A stretch of 64,000 nucleotides of DNA from assembly GCA_013368375.1 (NCBI GenBank), contig JAACJP010000042.1, positions 186,001 through 250,000 on the forward strand, written 5' to 3'. Each line of letters starts with the position of its first letter. The first letter of the stretch is position 1. The notes under the pieces are model-generated. The model had not been told where the DNA came from and searched no databases. It saw nothing but the letters and a program-made list of their open reading frames with translations. Position numbers and translations under genes: made by a program. Source of the stretch: Tricholomella constricta. Taxonomy: Eukaryota > Basidiomycota > Agaricomycetes > Agaricales > Lyophyllaceae. Below are positions 34,001 through 41,929 of the stretch, one piece after another.

Positions 34001-34990
34001 ACGCTGGCGTGCGTCCAAGGGTGTTCTCAGGGAGCCGTCTTTTTTCGGGATACATAGCAGCGGCGCTGCTTGCTTCACCGAACGAGGCTCCCACCATTTA
34101 GAATCCGTATACCGATTGACCTTCGCGTAGAATTCCTCGCGAAGGGACATTGGGCACCTCGGCGCGTGGTACTGGTACTGTTTCTCATCATCGACGAGAA
34201 TAATCTCGTGATTGACTTCCCGCCAGGGTGGTAGCTGTTGTTTCGTACCACCCACCATATCTTCGAATTCGTCATGCCATTGCTGGCGAAGTCGTGGATA
34301 ATCTTCCGCGGTAAGGCCTCCATTGGGTGCCTTACCTTTTCCGTTCACCGTTCTTGCAGCGCGAATGTGCGCTGTGTCTTTATTGCTAGGTTTAACATCA
34401 AACCTAGCTCGTAGTTTTACGAGAGCAAAGTCACTCTCATCCTTCACTGGTAACCGATACAACGGCCGTTTAGCCCGTTGTATATTCACCGGAAAATTCA
34501 TTTCCGTTGGCTCCGATACTTCCTCAGGCCATGGATTTCGGTACGCTTGTCCTCGCGTGCCTACATTTCTTCCTTCGTGAGCCCGCATTGACGCTATTAC
34601 TGCGTTCCATTCTTGCGGCATCCGTGGGTCGAACATCCACTCATATTGTGGATGTGGATTTGGTCTATCCCAAAATGATCGATTACTCGTATTCGTATAC
34701 GGCTCTGATTCCGTATCCTTGTCGGCCCCGCTCGTCTTATGCGCTTCATTATCGCGCTGATGTTCTTCGCATGGCTCGTCAACCTGTGCTCGTTCGTTCG
34801 AAGGCTCGTTTTTTGCCTTCTGCTGTCGTCGTTGGGGTTTTCTCTTCTTCGGAGGTGGCTTATCCCCCTCCTTAAGAGTTTCTTGAAACTCTTCCTCGGA
34901 TAATAAAAGTGCTGGATGATCCTTCGGTAGGCTGTTTATCGGCCTACCCTCATTATCAGGATCATCGTCATCTTCTACTGTTACTTTTAG
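31091..34990 (-). CDS. Pol of element 2 (RT-RH-IN-chromodomain), read through from gag
   Basis: The frame continues from gag directly after its UGA. The first 118 codons are acidic then Lys/Arg-rich, and the first ATG is only at 34636. Then comes reverse transcriptase (P-K-K-D-G-S-L-R, Y-L-D-D-I-F-I near 33720) and RNase H (I-C-D-A-S-K-S-G, I-T-D-H-K-A-L-E-F-F). Integrase has its H-H-C-C finger (H-F-G-A-E-R...C-x2-C) and D-D-E residues (M-D-F-I-G-P, S-D-R-D-S-K-F, T-D-G-Q-T-E). A C-terminal chromodomain-like module ends the protein (F-V-E-D-I-L-G-H, V-R-W, T-T-W-E-P). All motifs are intact, so the enzyme is probably functional. Confidence 0.92.
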   Translation of the reverse strand, partial: LKVTVEDDDDPDNEGRPINSLPKDHPALLLSEEEFQETLKEGDKPPPKKRKPQRRQQKAKNEPSNERAQVDEPCEEHQRDNEAHKTSGADKDTESEPYTNTSNRSFWDRPNPHPQYEWMFDPRMPQEWNAVIASMRAHEGRNVGTRGQAYRNPWPEEVSEPTEMNFPVNIQRAKRPLYRLPVKDESDFALVKLRARFDVKPSNKDTAHIRAARTVNGKGKAPNGGLTAEDYPRLRQQWHDEFEDMVGGTKQQLPPWREVNHEIILVDDEKQYQYHAPRCPMSLREEFYAKVNRYTDSKWWEPRSVKQAAPLLCIPKKDGSLRTPLDARQRNDNTIKDVTPLPDQEVIREDVVRGKIRSKIDLTDAYEQERILEKDVHKTAFATIAGTYISNIMQIGDCNAPATFQRLMMSIFRDVIGKFMHVYLDDIFIFPNSIEEHEDHLRVVFERLREQSLYLKWKKCELYSDRVDCLGHIIDDQGIHPDADKLARIRDWRIPRNYNNIQRFVGLVNYLGQFLPDISAYTGPLMAMTENGSPFYWRPIHQRCFEMIKHICCTTPIVRPIQPKTGEPIWIICDASKSGVGAMYGQGPTWIQAQPAGFMSKKFTNAQQNYAVHELETLAILEALLKWEDKLVGYKIHIITDHKALEFFKTQVNLSPRQRRWMEYMSRFNFDITYVKGELNKVADCLSRYFESDNHQDRYDVHDFVAADARINPTGEDLPVPRYHEIVEKVVEIRAMKDVEIRRSKRLQERQEDRDVKAQIMEAAAPSTASGTSSNPQKSMSPTERERTVGDIVLGRDTVSPPPDKTDEKIRHDVILGYPKDKLFSVILANPMDFRTFTTKDNLIWTTNAINDSVLCIPREPELITTIIEQAHKTMGHFGAERTTEYIRRWYWWPSLATTVRTFCKTCEYCQQIKTSNQKPSGKLHSLPVPTKPWDSIGMDFIGPFPESKGYNYLWVVICRMTSMVHMIPIHTTMTAAQLSWVYLREIVRLHGLPSSIVSDRDSKFTSRWWRELDKLLGAKLLMSTSFHPQTDGQTERANRSIGQIFRAVVRHDQKDWVDCIPMAEFAINASVSATTKFAPFELNSGYMPSMLKEIRSDSVIPKGIREYAERALQNIAEAHDAIIEARVFQTREANRCRSAGPEIKGGDLVYLSTKNLNLPKGRTRKLCPKFVGPYKVLKAMPDTSNYTLELPTALMERRIHPTFHISMLRPYYATNDTMFPNRTHPEPYDFGAPDNHEWFVEDILGHRWTQNNTVEYQVRWSLGDTTWEPHTNCNKLAALDRYLELQGVKSASRLPRRT

Positions 34991-34993
34991 TCA
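34985..34993 (-). promoter_or_regulatory. Candidate UGA-CUA stop-readthrough site between gag and pol
   Basis: Gag ends TGA (34991-34993) and the next codons are CTA AAA GTA in the same frame, open for 1299 codons. UGA followed by CUA is a known leaky-stop context in RNA viruses and cellular readthrough genes. The arrangement is gammaretrovirus-like rather than the frameshift used by elements 1 and 4. Inference. Confidence 0.6.
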
Positions 34994-36841
34994 TTCTCTT
35001 CGTTTCTCCAATGACCGATGGCGTCTAGCTCGGCCATCGGTATCCTCCATTTTTACCTTAGTCGCTGGTATAGCGACTCCATTGACGACAACTTCGTCAC
35101 GGTTAAAGTCCAGCACGACGTTATTTGCGCGCATAAACGGTGTGCCTATAATCACGTCGTATCGATCAAAGTTAGCAAGGTCCATGTAGACCTTGCCTTT
35201 AAACCCTAGCAGAGCGGCTTCCACCGTCGTACCAAAGTTTACTGTGGCCCGACTTCCTTTAGTCCCGAGCTGGAGGATTAATGGATCCTCCAGCGGAAAT
35301 ACTCGAATATCGGCCACTTGAGCGAATGACGGCGTAAGTCCGGTAGTTGTACTCCCGGAATCCCAAAGGGTCCAAGCCTCATGTCCACCTACGTTAATGT
35401 AGGTGACAAGGCACTCCTTGTCCTTTATCGGAACTACGGGACGAGCAATTTTGTCCCTCCCCGTCCGCACTTTAACTTTGCGAACTGGTGGTTTATCATT
35501 GCGTTCTTCTGACGCAATTACTTCTGTCATTGCAAACATACGCTCGGTCTCATCGTCCCGAGCATAGTATTCATTTTCGTAGACCTCCATGTCTACGAAC
35601 TCATCGCCTTCGTCTTCATTGTCCGCCTCTGTATCAGGGCATCCATTGTCTCGTCCGTCCGGGTCCTCGGGAGACGTGTCTTCATCGTCCGCCTCACTTG
35701 CCGCGTCAGGTGCCGCTGTACGTGCGGCCCTTAGGAACGCTCGCTGTTTCTTGGGCTGTTTGCAATCTTTTGCAAAATGCCCTAGTTTTCCACAATTAAA
35801 GCACACTTCCCCCGGAGGGTGGTTGTGATGATCGTGGTTTTTAGGTTGATCGAAACGCGGACGATCTCCTGTCTTTATTGCTGGTTTTTCGACGTGGGGC
35901 TTCTGCTCTCCACGTCCAGATTGATCCTGATACGCTGGCTTGACATATGGCTTTTCATTTACTGCGCCATACACCCGTCGAGGCCTGTTGAAATTGTTGT
36001 GTGGAGCGTTTACTCGCCCCCCATCTGGTTTCCGCATTTGGCTCGGTTGACTTCGCTGAGCGGTTATGGTCCGCTCAAAGTAATCAGCTGTTTTCTGGGT
36101 GGCTTGAAGTGCTAGGCCCACCGCTAGGAACTCTTGGGCTGTATTGATTTGGGGTGATAGCCCGTCATCGAATAATGCCTTCCGCATATCGCGCGGAAGT
36201 GTTTTGAGAAATTTCTCCAGGAACGTCCAATCATCCGTTCTTGCTGCCATGTTCATGGCATGATCCACAAGGTCGTCATACAGACCTTGTATGCCTTTGC
36301 TCGCCGAATAGGTAACGGCGTTAAAGTCGTTACGAGCATCCTGCATGGTTGAAGGCAGCACGAACCGATCGTACAGCCCTAGTATGACGTCTTCAAACGT
36401 CCAGGACTGCTTTTCGCGGTTCACATGGATAACATGGCGATTGTACCATTTCCGAGCTTCACCATCAAGGAACTCAGATGTTATCAGAACGCGCTCTTGG
36501 TCGCGTTCTGCTCCTCCAAACTGGCTCACGGCTAGCATCACGACAAGGCTGGCTAGCCATTCTTCCAATTCGCCAAACTTGGCGCTTCCACTATAAGTGC
36601 CTACGGACTTTGAGTCCGCACGGCGAGATTTCATACCATCAGGGAGCGATAGGCGTACAGCCAGTCGCTCGTGTATCAGTTGATGCAACCGTTCGTGCAT
36701 CTTAGTTTTATGCTGCTCTCCAGCAGCATATATTCCGTCCGCAATTGATTGACTCCTGCGAATCGGGTCAGGCATTGAGTAGCCTCGACTTTGAAATCGA
36801 GGCTGAGCATGTGAAGTGGGTTCACTTATACGAACCCGCAT
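34991..36841 (-). CDS. Gag-protease of element 2 (616 aa)
   Basis: Residues about 75-260 form the retrotransposon gag core (G-E-A-R-K-W-Y, W-T-F-E-D-V-I-L-G-L-Y-D-R-F). A CCHC zinc knuckle (C-F-N-C-G-K-L-G-H-F-A-K-D-C) lies near residue 350. A long acidic linker follows, then a retropepsin-like domain (L-W-D-S-G-S-T-T near 505, D-V-I-I-G-T-P-F near 575). The start ATG (36839-36841) lies inside the end of ORF1. Confidence 0.93.
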   Translation of the reverse strand: MRVRISEPTSHAQPRFQSRGYSMPDPIRRSQSIADGIYAAGEQHKTKMHERLHQLIHERLAVRLSLPDGMKSRRADSKSVGTYSGSAKFGELEEWLASLVVMLAVSQFGGAERDQERVLITSEFLDGEARKWYNRHVIHVNREKQSWTFEDVILGLYDRFVLPSTMQDARNDFNAVTYSASKGIQGLYDDLVDHAMNMAARTDDWTFLEKFLKTLPRDMRKALFDDGLSPQINTAQEFLAVGLALQATQKTADYFERTITAQRSQPSQMRKPDGGRVNAPHNNFNRPRRVYGAVNEKPYVKPAYQDQSGRGEQKPHVEKPAIKTGDRPRFDQPKNHDHHNHPPGEVCFNCGKLGHFAKDCKQPKKQRAFLRAARTAAPDAASEADDEDTSPEDPDGRDNGCPDTEADNEDEGDEFVDMEVYENEYYARDDETERMFAMTEVIASEERNDKPPVRKVKVRTGRDKIARPVVPIKDKECLVTYINVGGHEAWTLWDSGSTTTGLTPSFAQVADIRVFPLEDPLILQLGTKGSRATVNFGTTVEAALLGFKGKVYMDLANFDRYDVIIGTPFMRANNVVLDFNRDEVVVNGVAIPATKVKMEDTDGRARRHRSLEKRRE

Positions 36842-38070
36842 GTCTTGACGGCCGTTAGCCGTCGCGTCGTATTATGTTTTCCGACGGCCCCATTTCCCAG
36901 TCCACCATCCGAACCTTGAGTTTGCGAGGCCCATTGCCTCGCCATCTCATCTACAGGCATATGTCCTTCGAAGACGACTCCTTGATCATCATAATTCGTG
37001 AACTTGCTCCGTGATAAATCAGCGTTTCTCAAACGCTGATATGCGACTCGGTTGTTCCAATCTTTCGCTAATGGAACACGGCCATCCTTCGCATCCATAG
37101 GTACTTGAATAGCTGGCGCGCTTTCGTCGCCAGCTGCTTGCGGGGTTGTATACTTACGTTCCGTGGGTGGGTCTAACGTAGACTCACTAACAGGGGCCCA
37201 TTTGGATCCCTGTGGTTGCGCAAGATGCTCTTCACGAGTCATTCTTTCGCGCTTTGCTGCCGCAGACCGACGACGATAATCGTCGTCAGATTCTCCTAAC
37301 TGTCGCGCTTGATGCAGCGCCGATACTGCCATGGCAGCCTCATCAAGAGGCTGGTTCGATTTGGCAGCCACTGCTTGAGGAGTGAAGAGGTCATCCCAAC
37401 GACCTTTTCCTTTGTTGAACGAGGCTTTCTTAGGTACAGGCGTCCCAGCGATCGAGCTGACTGCTGAATTCGAAGTTCCCTTAGGGTACTTCTTCCTGTA
37501 TTCCGTAACTACTACGGACAGCGCTTCCAAGTATCGGTCGGCATATGCTTGTGCGACCATTTCTCCAACGGATTGTGCTCCGGTAGATCGCAGAACGAGC
37601 CTATCCGCTCGTTCCTCCAGTCGCCTTCGCCGATGCTCGCTAACCACATCGGTGGTGTCCCAGAATTGCTTCACTTGAAGCGCAAGCAGTTCCCTTTCGC
37701 TGGCCTCTTCTTCATTAGCCTCGGGGTCGGACAAGTCGTCTTCGTCCGACTCCATCTTGATTATGCTCAGGGTGGACGCCCCGAACGCTCTATTTGACAG
37801 ACGGCTGTCTGGCCATCTGCTTCCCGCCGTGGAGCCAGGTCGATGTGACCTGGCCAATTCGTCGGCCAGGCTCCCAGGCACATTGGTGCTTGCTATTGGC
37901 CAAAGTTCCTCCGATTCTACTCCTAGTGTATTCTGCGCTGGTGGACTTTGTCCACCAGCGACTGATCCGACTTCCACTGGTTGCAGTGGAAGTTGTGATG
38001 GAGGATGCGCTGCGAGCGCATCCTCGAAGACCGGAGTTCGGCTCTTTCCGGATGTGGGAGTTGGTGTCAT
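36826..38070 (-). CDS. ORF1 of element 2: 414-aa protein before gag (unknown)
   Basis: First ORF after the 5' LTR, with its ATG 108 nt downstream of it. It overlaps the gag start by 16 nt in the -1 frame (gag ATG 36841, ORF1 TAA 36826-36828), so gag is probably made by reinitiation or leaky scanning. The protein is acidic around residues 105-135 (D-E-D-D-L-S-D-P-E-A-N-E-E-E-A). It has helical Arg-rich stretches (H-R-R-R-R-L-E-E-R) and no membrane segment or known domain that I can name. Confidence 0.8.
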   Translation of the reverse strand: MTPTPTSGKSRTPVFEDALAAHPPSQLPLQPVEVGSVAGGQSPPAQNTLGVESEELWPIASTNVPGSLADELARSHRPGSTAGSRWPDSRLSNRAFGASTLSIIKMESDEDDLSDPEANEEEASERELLALQVKQFWDTTDVVSEHRRRRLEERADRLVLRSTGAQSVGEMVAQAYADRYLEALSVVVTEYRKKYPKGTSNSAVSSIAGTPVPKKASFNKGKGRWDDLFTPQAVAAKSNQPLDEAAMAVSALHQARQLGESDDDYRRRSAAAKRERMTREEHLAQPQGSKWAPVSESTLDPPTERKYTTPQAAGDESAPAIQVPMDAKDGRVPLAKDWNNRVAYQRLRNADLSRSKFTNYDDQGVVFEGHMPVDEMARQWASQTQGSDGGLGNGAVGKHNTTRRLTAVKTCGFV

Positions 38071-38177
38071 CGGGTCTGGGTCTCGTGGGTTCTTTTGATG
38101 ATGGTTGTTCTAAATGGAATGTGGTTCTGCGTATGTAGTGGGTACGCAGCAATAGAAAGCAAGGTAGCTTAAAAAAA

Positions 38178-38398
38178 TGTAACGGGGTTACAGAATTTGG
38201 GGACCTTGTTGTTCACACTAGACGTAAGCTTGACAAGTCTGTCGATTGCTACGTATAGGTGTACAAGGTTGTTTATACTTAATTAATGTAATGAATTAAA
38301 TAGGCAACACCAGAAGGTGTTGCCAAACAATAGCGTAATCGTCTCGATAAGATACGATTAGATAACCAAGATTAGATAAGATAGTGGGCGTCCTTACA
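38178..38398 (-). repeat. 5' LTR of element 2
   Basis: 221 bp, one base different from the 3' LTR. A tataaa box lies on the minus strand about two thirds into the LTR. Confidence 0.95.
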
Positions 38399-40681
38399 CA
38401 TGCTGAAAAAAAAAATGCTGTTGACCTCCCAGGACATAGACTTTGATTCTGCACCACTTGGGCTGAAATCTTCTCCGGTTCGTAGCGTTCTCTTGCTTTC
38501 CCTGTTCGTTCGTCTCATTCGATGGTACTCAGAAGGTACAAGGCTCTCGCGAGTTTGAGTATCACTATGCAGGTGGCTCCGAGCCGTATAAATATATTCC
38601 CTCGTTTCACGTAAGCCATCGATTATTCCTTCTGGTTAGGTTTATCTTTATAATTATATTGTGTGTTCTCGTAGTCTCAGTCAGACGTCGATTGGTGGAA
38701 TAGGATGCACGACATCGTCGTTCCAGGCTACGTGAAGGACCTTCCACCTCATTTGGTAGCTGACGAAGGATCTTCCATATTCGCTATCGGAAACGCGGGG
38801 CTGGAGCTCCTCACTGATGCCGAAGTACTGGAAAAGTTGAGGCACAAGCATATCCTTGTCTACGATATGCCTTGTAGTCCATCTCGATTCGATTCTTCGG
38901 CTTTGAAGCGCTTGGGTGCGTTGCGAAGTCCTCGTACCTTCTATGGTGCGTCTTACCTTTGTTTATGATTTTATTTTTTCCGTTTTCTTTTTATTCTATT
39001 TCTTACTGACAAATACAACGCTCGAAGATTTATCTGCTCTTTGCAATCGCGATGTCGGAAACAGAGAATGAGCACGCGTTGGAACCTCTCTTGACATCCT
39101 TGAGTGTGTCAAGGCTGGCTACTCCCAGTCCATCAATGGATTGGATTACCCGCTGGCGCTCGATCCTTTCCCCGTACAGCCGTTCTCTACGGATATGGAA
39201 GCGTGGACATACACTCTTGATTTTGCCTTCTGTCGACGGACGGAGCAGGTGCCTGTGACGGAGATACGGTGGGGATTGGCTGCCACCGCTGGCGCATCCA
39301 ACAGGTTCCATATCGACTCGTCTGGATTTGGGACCTTTGTGCAGGTTGATGTCGGCGTGAAGCTTTGGCTCATTGCGACTCTCAAAACGCCGAAGCCATA
39401 CGAATCCATGGCCGACATTGATGTCTTTCTCGATCTGTTTGACATAGATCTTACCCACAGCACGAAGTGGCAGGTAGAGCTGCTGGTTCTCAAGCCTGGC
39501 ATGAAGCTGTAAGTTTTTATTATCTAATTCCGGTAAAAGAATCCGTGTTTGACCTATAAATTCATGCAGAATTATGAGGCCAAATACCTTGCATGCTGTC
39601 GTTTCGCCGGAGAACGTTATCTGCCGGGGAGGGCATTTCTACGCCTCCTCCACATTGCTCGACACTGTGTATGGCTGTTATCATACTTTCGTTGTAATGC
39701 ATCGTGTCACGAATTCGGAGCATGCTGCAGCTTCTGAGCAGCTGCTCACTCGCATCCTGTTCTTCTTCCACAGCCGTTTAACGGGATCCGGTCTCGAGCA
39801 CGAAGGTGAGTTAGTTTTCTGGTGACTGTTGACCTGATCCTTGGGCCTGAAGACTTCTTTTAGAAGATGATGCTTCTCATCTCCCGAATCTCGAAACGTT
39901 TGACGGCGTACTGCAGTTATTGACTCTCGCCAACTTTTTCGAGCTGTCAAACGCATTAGCTCCGTGGAAGTACGACACTTCCTGTCATCGTCATCCCCAC
40001 CGGGTGCGCGCAGTAGCAAATCGTCGGATAGCACGTCAACTGGTAGAATGGCTAATGTGTAACTTCATCTTTCACGACGAAGGTGACGCAGTTATCAGCT
40101 CTAAAGTTATGATGAAGGAGCTGTACTGCCGTCATTTGGCTAACCAGGCAAAGGCGCTTTTGGACTACAAGACCGCCGCAGCTGCTGCCAATGTAAACGG
40201 ACTGCTTCCGAGTTGCACCCCGGATCGCCTTCGGAGAGCGTTGGATCTGACCTTCCAAGAAGGTTATGCTGAGCTTGCGTGGAAGGCGGTGTCGAATGTC
40301 AAGGTCGCATCGTTCGCATGGTCGGGTCCTTCATACAAGGTGGAAAGGCGAGCTGAACGGGTCTCCAGTACGTTGTTGTATGATCATGTGATTTTCCTTG
40401 CTTATCTGTATTTCTTTTTAAACATTGCAGTTAATGAGAAGATACACGGATTATTGGTGGAAGACACGGCGTATTTTCGTCGTATCCATTCGCAGGTCGC
40501 ATCCGCTAGCTCTTCGTCGCGCGGCGATACAATCTCTGCTGTTCGCGCTTCGAAACAACGTGCAGACCTTGGTTCTTCCGCAGCTGGTGCGGTTGGCTCT
40601 GATGAAGAACCTAGTGGTAGTGACAGTGACACTGTTCAAAGTTATCGTTCGACCATCTCGCTCATGAATTTCTACAGGTGA

Positions 40682-41929
40682 AAGACCCAGCAAGAAGTCC
40701 CGCAAATAGCTCGTTCCATGCTTAGCGCGGCAGAATCCCACCCGTTCACTGTTTTATATATATATATAATACGTAGTTTCTAAAGCTTCTTGTCGTCACG
40801 TCAACTTTTGCAGATGTTAAACATTTTTTGTCCTGAACCTCCTGTACATCCGTAGCAGCAATTATTCCAATCATGAAAAAGGGAAAGAAGATTGTCATTA
40901 ATCCTGCTCCACCTGCTTTGTACCTTGCCGTCGTAGGTCCTCTGGCTGATTACGAGAGCCACGGCACAGAGCAAGGATGAGTTTCGAAGCAATAATCTCA
41001 ATATCGCGGCTTCAAGAATTAATGATGATGGTCTTGTGTTCACGTGGACGTCCGAGCAATCAGACGAACACGTGATCAAAACATTACGTTGCGGATGAGC
41101 GCGTGAGCAGATCGTCACGTTGTCGTCCGAGCAATCGTCCTAACACGTGATCAAACATCACATGGCCTAACATCGTACGACATCTGGTCAGCTTGGGGTG
41201 ATTCTTTTATCCTCTGCTGCTTTGCATCTTTGGCTAACATGCACATCTCGGCGCTATTCTCTTCTGTTTGCTGTGCTCTGATATTCACGACGCTGGCCTG
41301 TTCTTCTAACGGTGTTTTATATGCCCAAGACCTGCCGCGTGAGTCGTCGTGTTTAATTTTTACGCTTTTGCCTGATCGCTGTACAATCCAAGACGTTCTG
41401 CTGCGTGAGTTTTCGTCCCAGCTGGTGCGTCCTATCTGCTTTCTCTTATCTACAAATCCATCTGATAGTGTGCATACAGACATCCAACGTGTCCAGTGGT
41501 CTAGGCCCTCTCACTGGTGCACCAGTTGAACCTATCTCCCATCTCCGTGTCTCTGTACCGAAGCTCCGTGCTTATTCCATGTTGTCTGCCCCTCGCGGGT
41601 GTCCATTTTTGGCGCTCCGTGCGTGTTTATCAAATCCCGTACCAATGCTCCGCGCTTGTCTCATGTTATCTGCCCCTCGCGGGTGTTCATTTTTGGCGCT
41701 CTGTGCGTGTTTGTTGCCGTATCCACCGCTCTGTACATTATTTAAGGTCCATTTCTTGCATTTGATCTGCAAGCGCATCTTGTCAGCGGCATTCTGCTGC
41801 GCTCGCCAAAAATTGTTAAGCGTACTCGTGATCTTTCCCTCTCAACATGCTTTCCTGGTTACGCCTCACTTAATGTTTGCGGTATCTTTAACCTATGTCG
41901 TCTCTCGTATGTGCCTTTTGTCTTTCAGC
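40682..41929. other. Between the JmjC-like gene and the Helitron frame
   Basis: Holds two dispersed palindromes (41038-41077 and 41110-41152) and an 81-bp tandem duplication (about 41566-41646 and 41647-41727; both copies contain tgcccctcgcgggtg). The frame from 41405 to 41929 is open but unlike the conserved Helitron protein and probably includes introns such as one ending at 41928. N-terminal Helitron exons may lie here but I cannot place them. Confidence 0.45.
41038..41152. repeat. Dispersed CACGTG/GTCC palindromes, two copies
   Basis: 41038-41077 and 41110-41152, both with gtccgagcaatc cores and cacgtgatc arms, 30 bp apart. Confidence 0.7.

Larger units (their letters stand above)
27430..38398 (-). 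mobile_element. Ty3/gypsy element 2 (10,969 bp) with two extra ORFs
   Basis: LTRs of 221 bp (27430-27650, 38178-38398) differ at one base (t at 27606, c in the right copy). They are flanked by the 5-bp duplication CATGC (27425-27429, 38399-38403). The polypurine tract (minus strand aaaggggggta) is beside the left LTR, so the element runs on the minus strand, antisense to the host gene. The order in transcript sense is ORF1 (414 aa), gag-protease (616 aa), pol (1299 codons, same frame as gag after a UGA), and ORF4 (984 aa). All four frames are open, so the element may be active. It is unusually long and full of perfect short hairpins (see findings). I could not identify the primer site. Confidence 0.95.
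25219..40681 (+). pseudogene. JmjC-like dioxygenase gene, 13 exons, element 2 in intron 6, one in-frame TGA
   Basis: Exons: 25219-25347, 25454-25678, 25731-25955, 26024-26070, 26135-26287, 26353-27388, 38433-38477, 38533-38610, 38675-38945, 39028-39508, 39570-39805, 39864-40367, 40431-40681. Every phase agrees, giving about 1226 codons. Residues about 500-650 are Arg/Ser/Pro repeats. A JmjC-type Fe(II)/2-oxoglutarate core follows: R-F-H-I-D (about H831, D833), K-L-W, then the M-R-P-N-T-L-H-A-V-V motif (H905) and G-G-H-F-Y. Such enzymes demethylate lysines or hydroxylate proteins; the substrate here is unknown. Subtracting element 2 leaves a normal 70-nt intron. A TGA at 39069-39071 interrupts exon 10 just before the catalytic domain. 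The family call rests on motif spacing. Confidence 0.7.

Noticed and set aside
38150..38177. tRNA or self-priming site for element 2
   Set aside because: The bases next to the 5' LTR (tttttttaagctacc on the minus strand) match neither a tRNA 3' end nor the LTR RNA start, so the primer stays unassigned.
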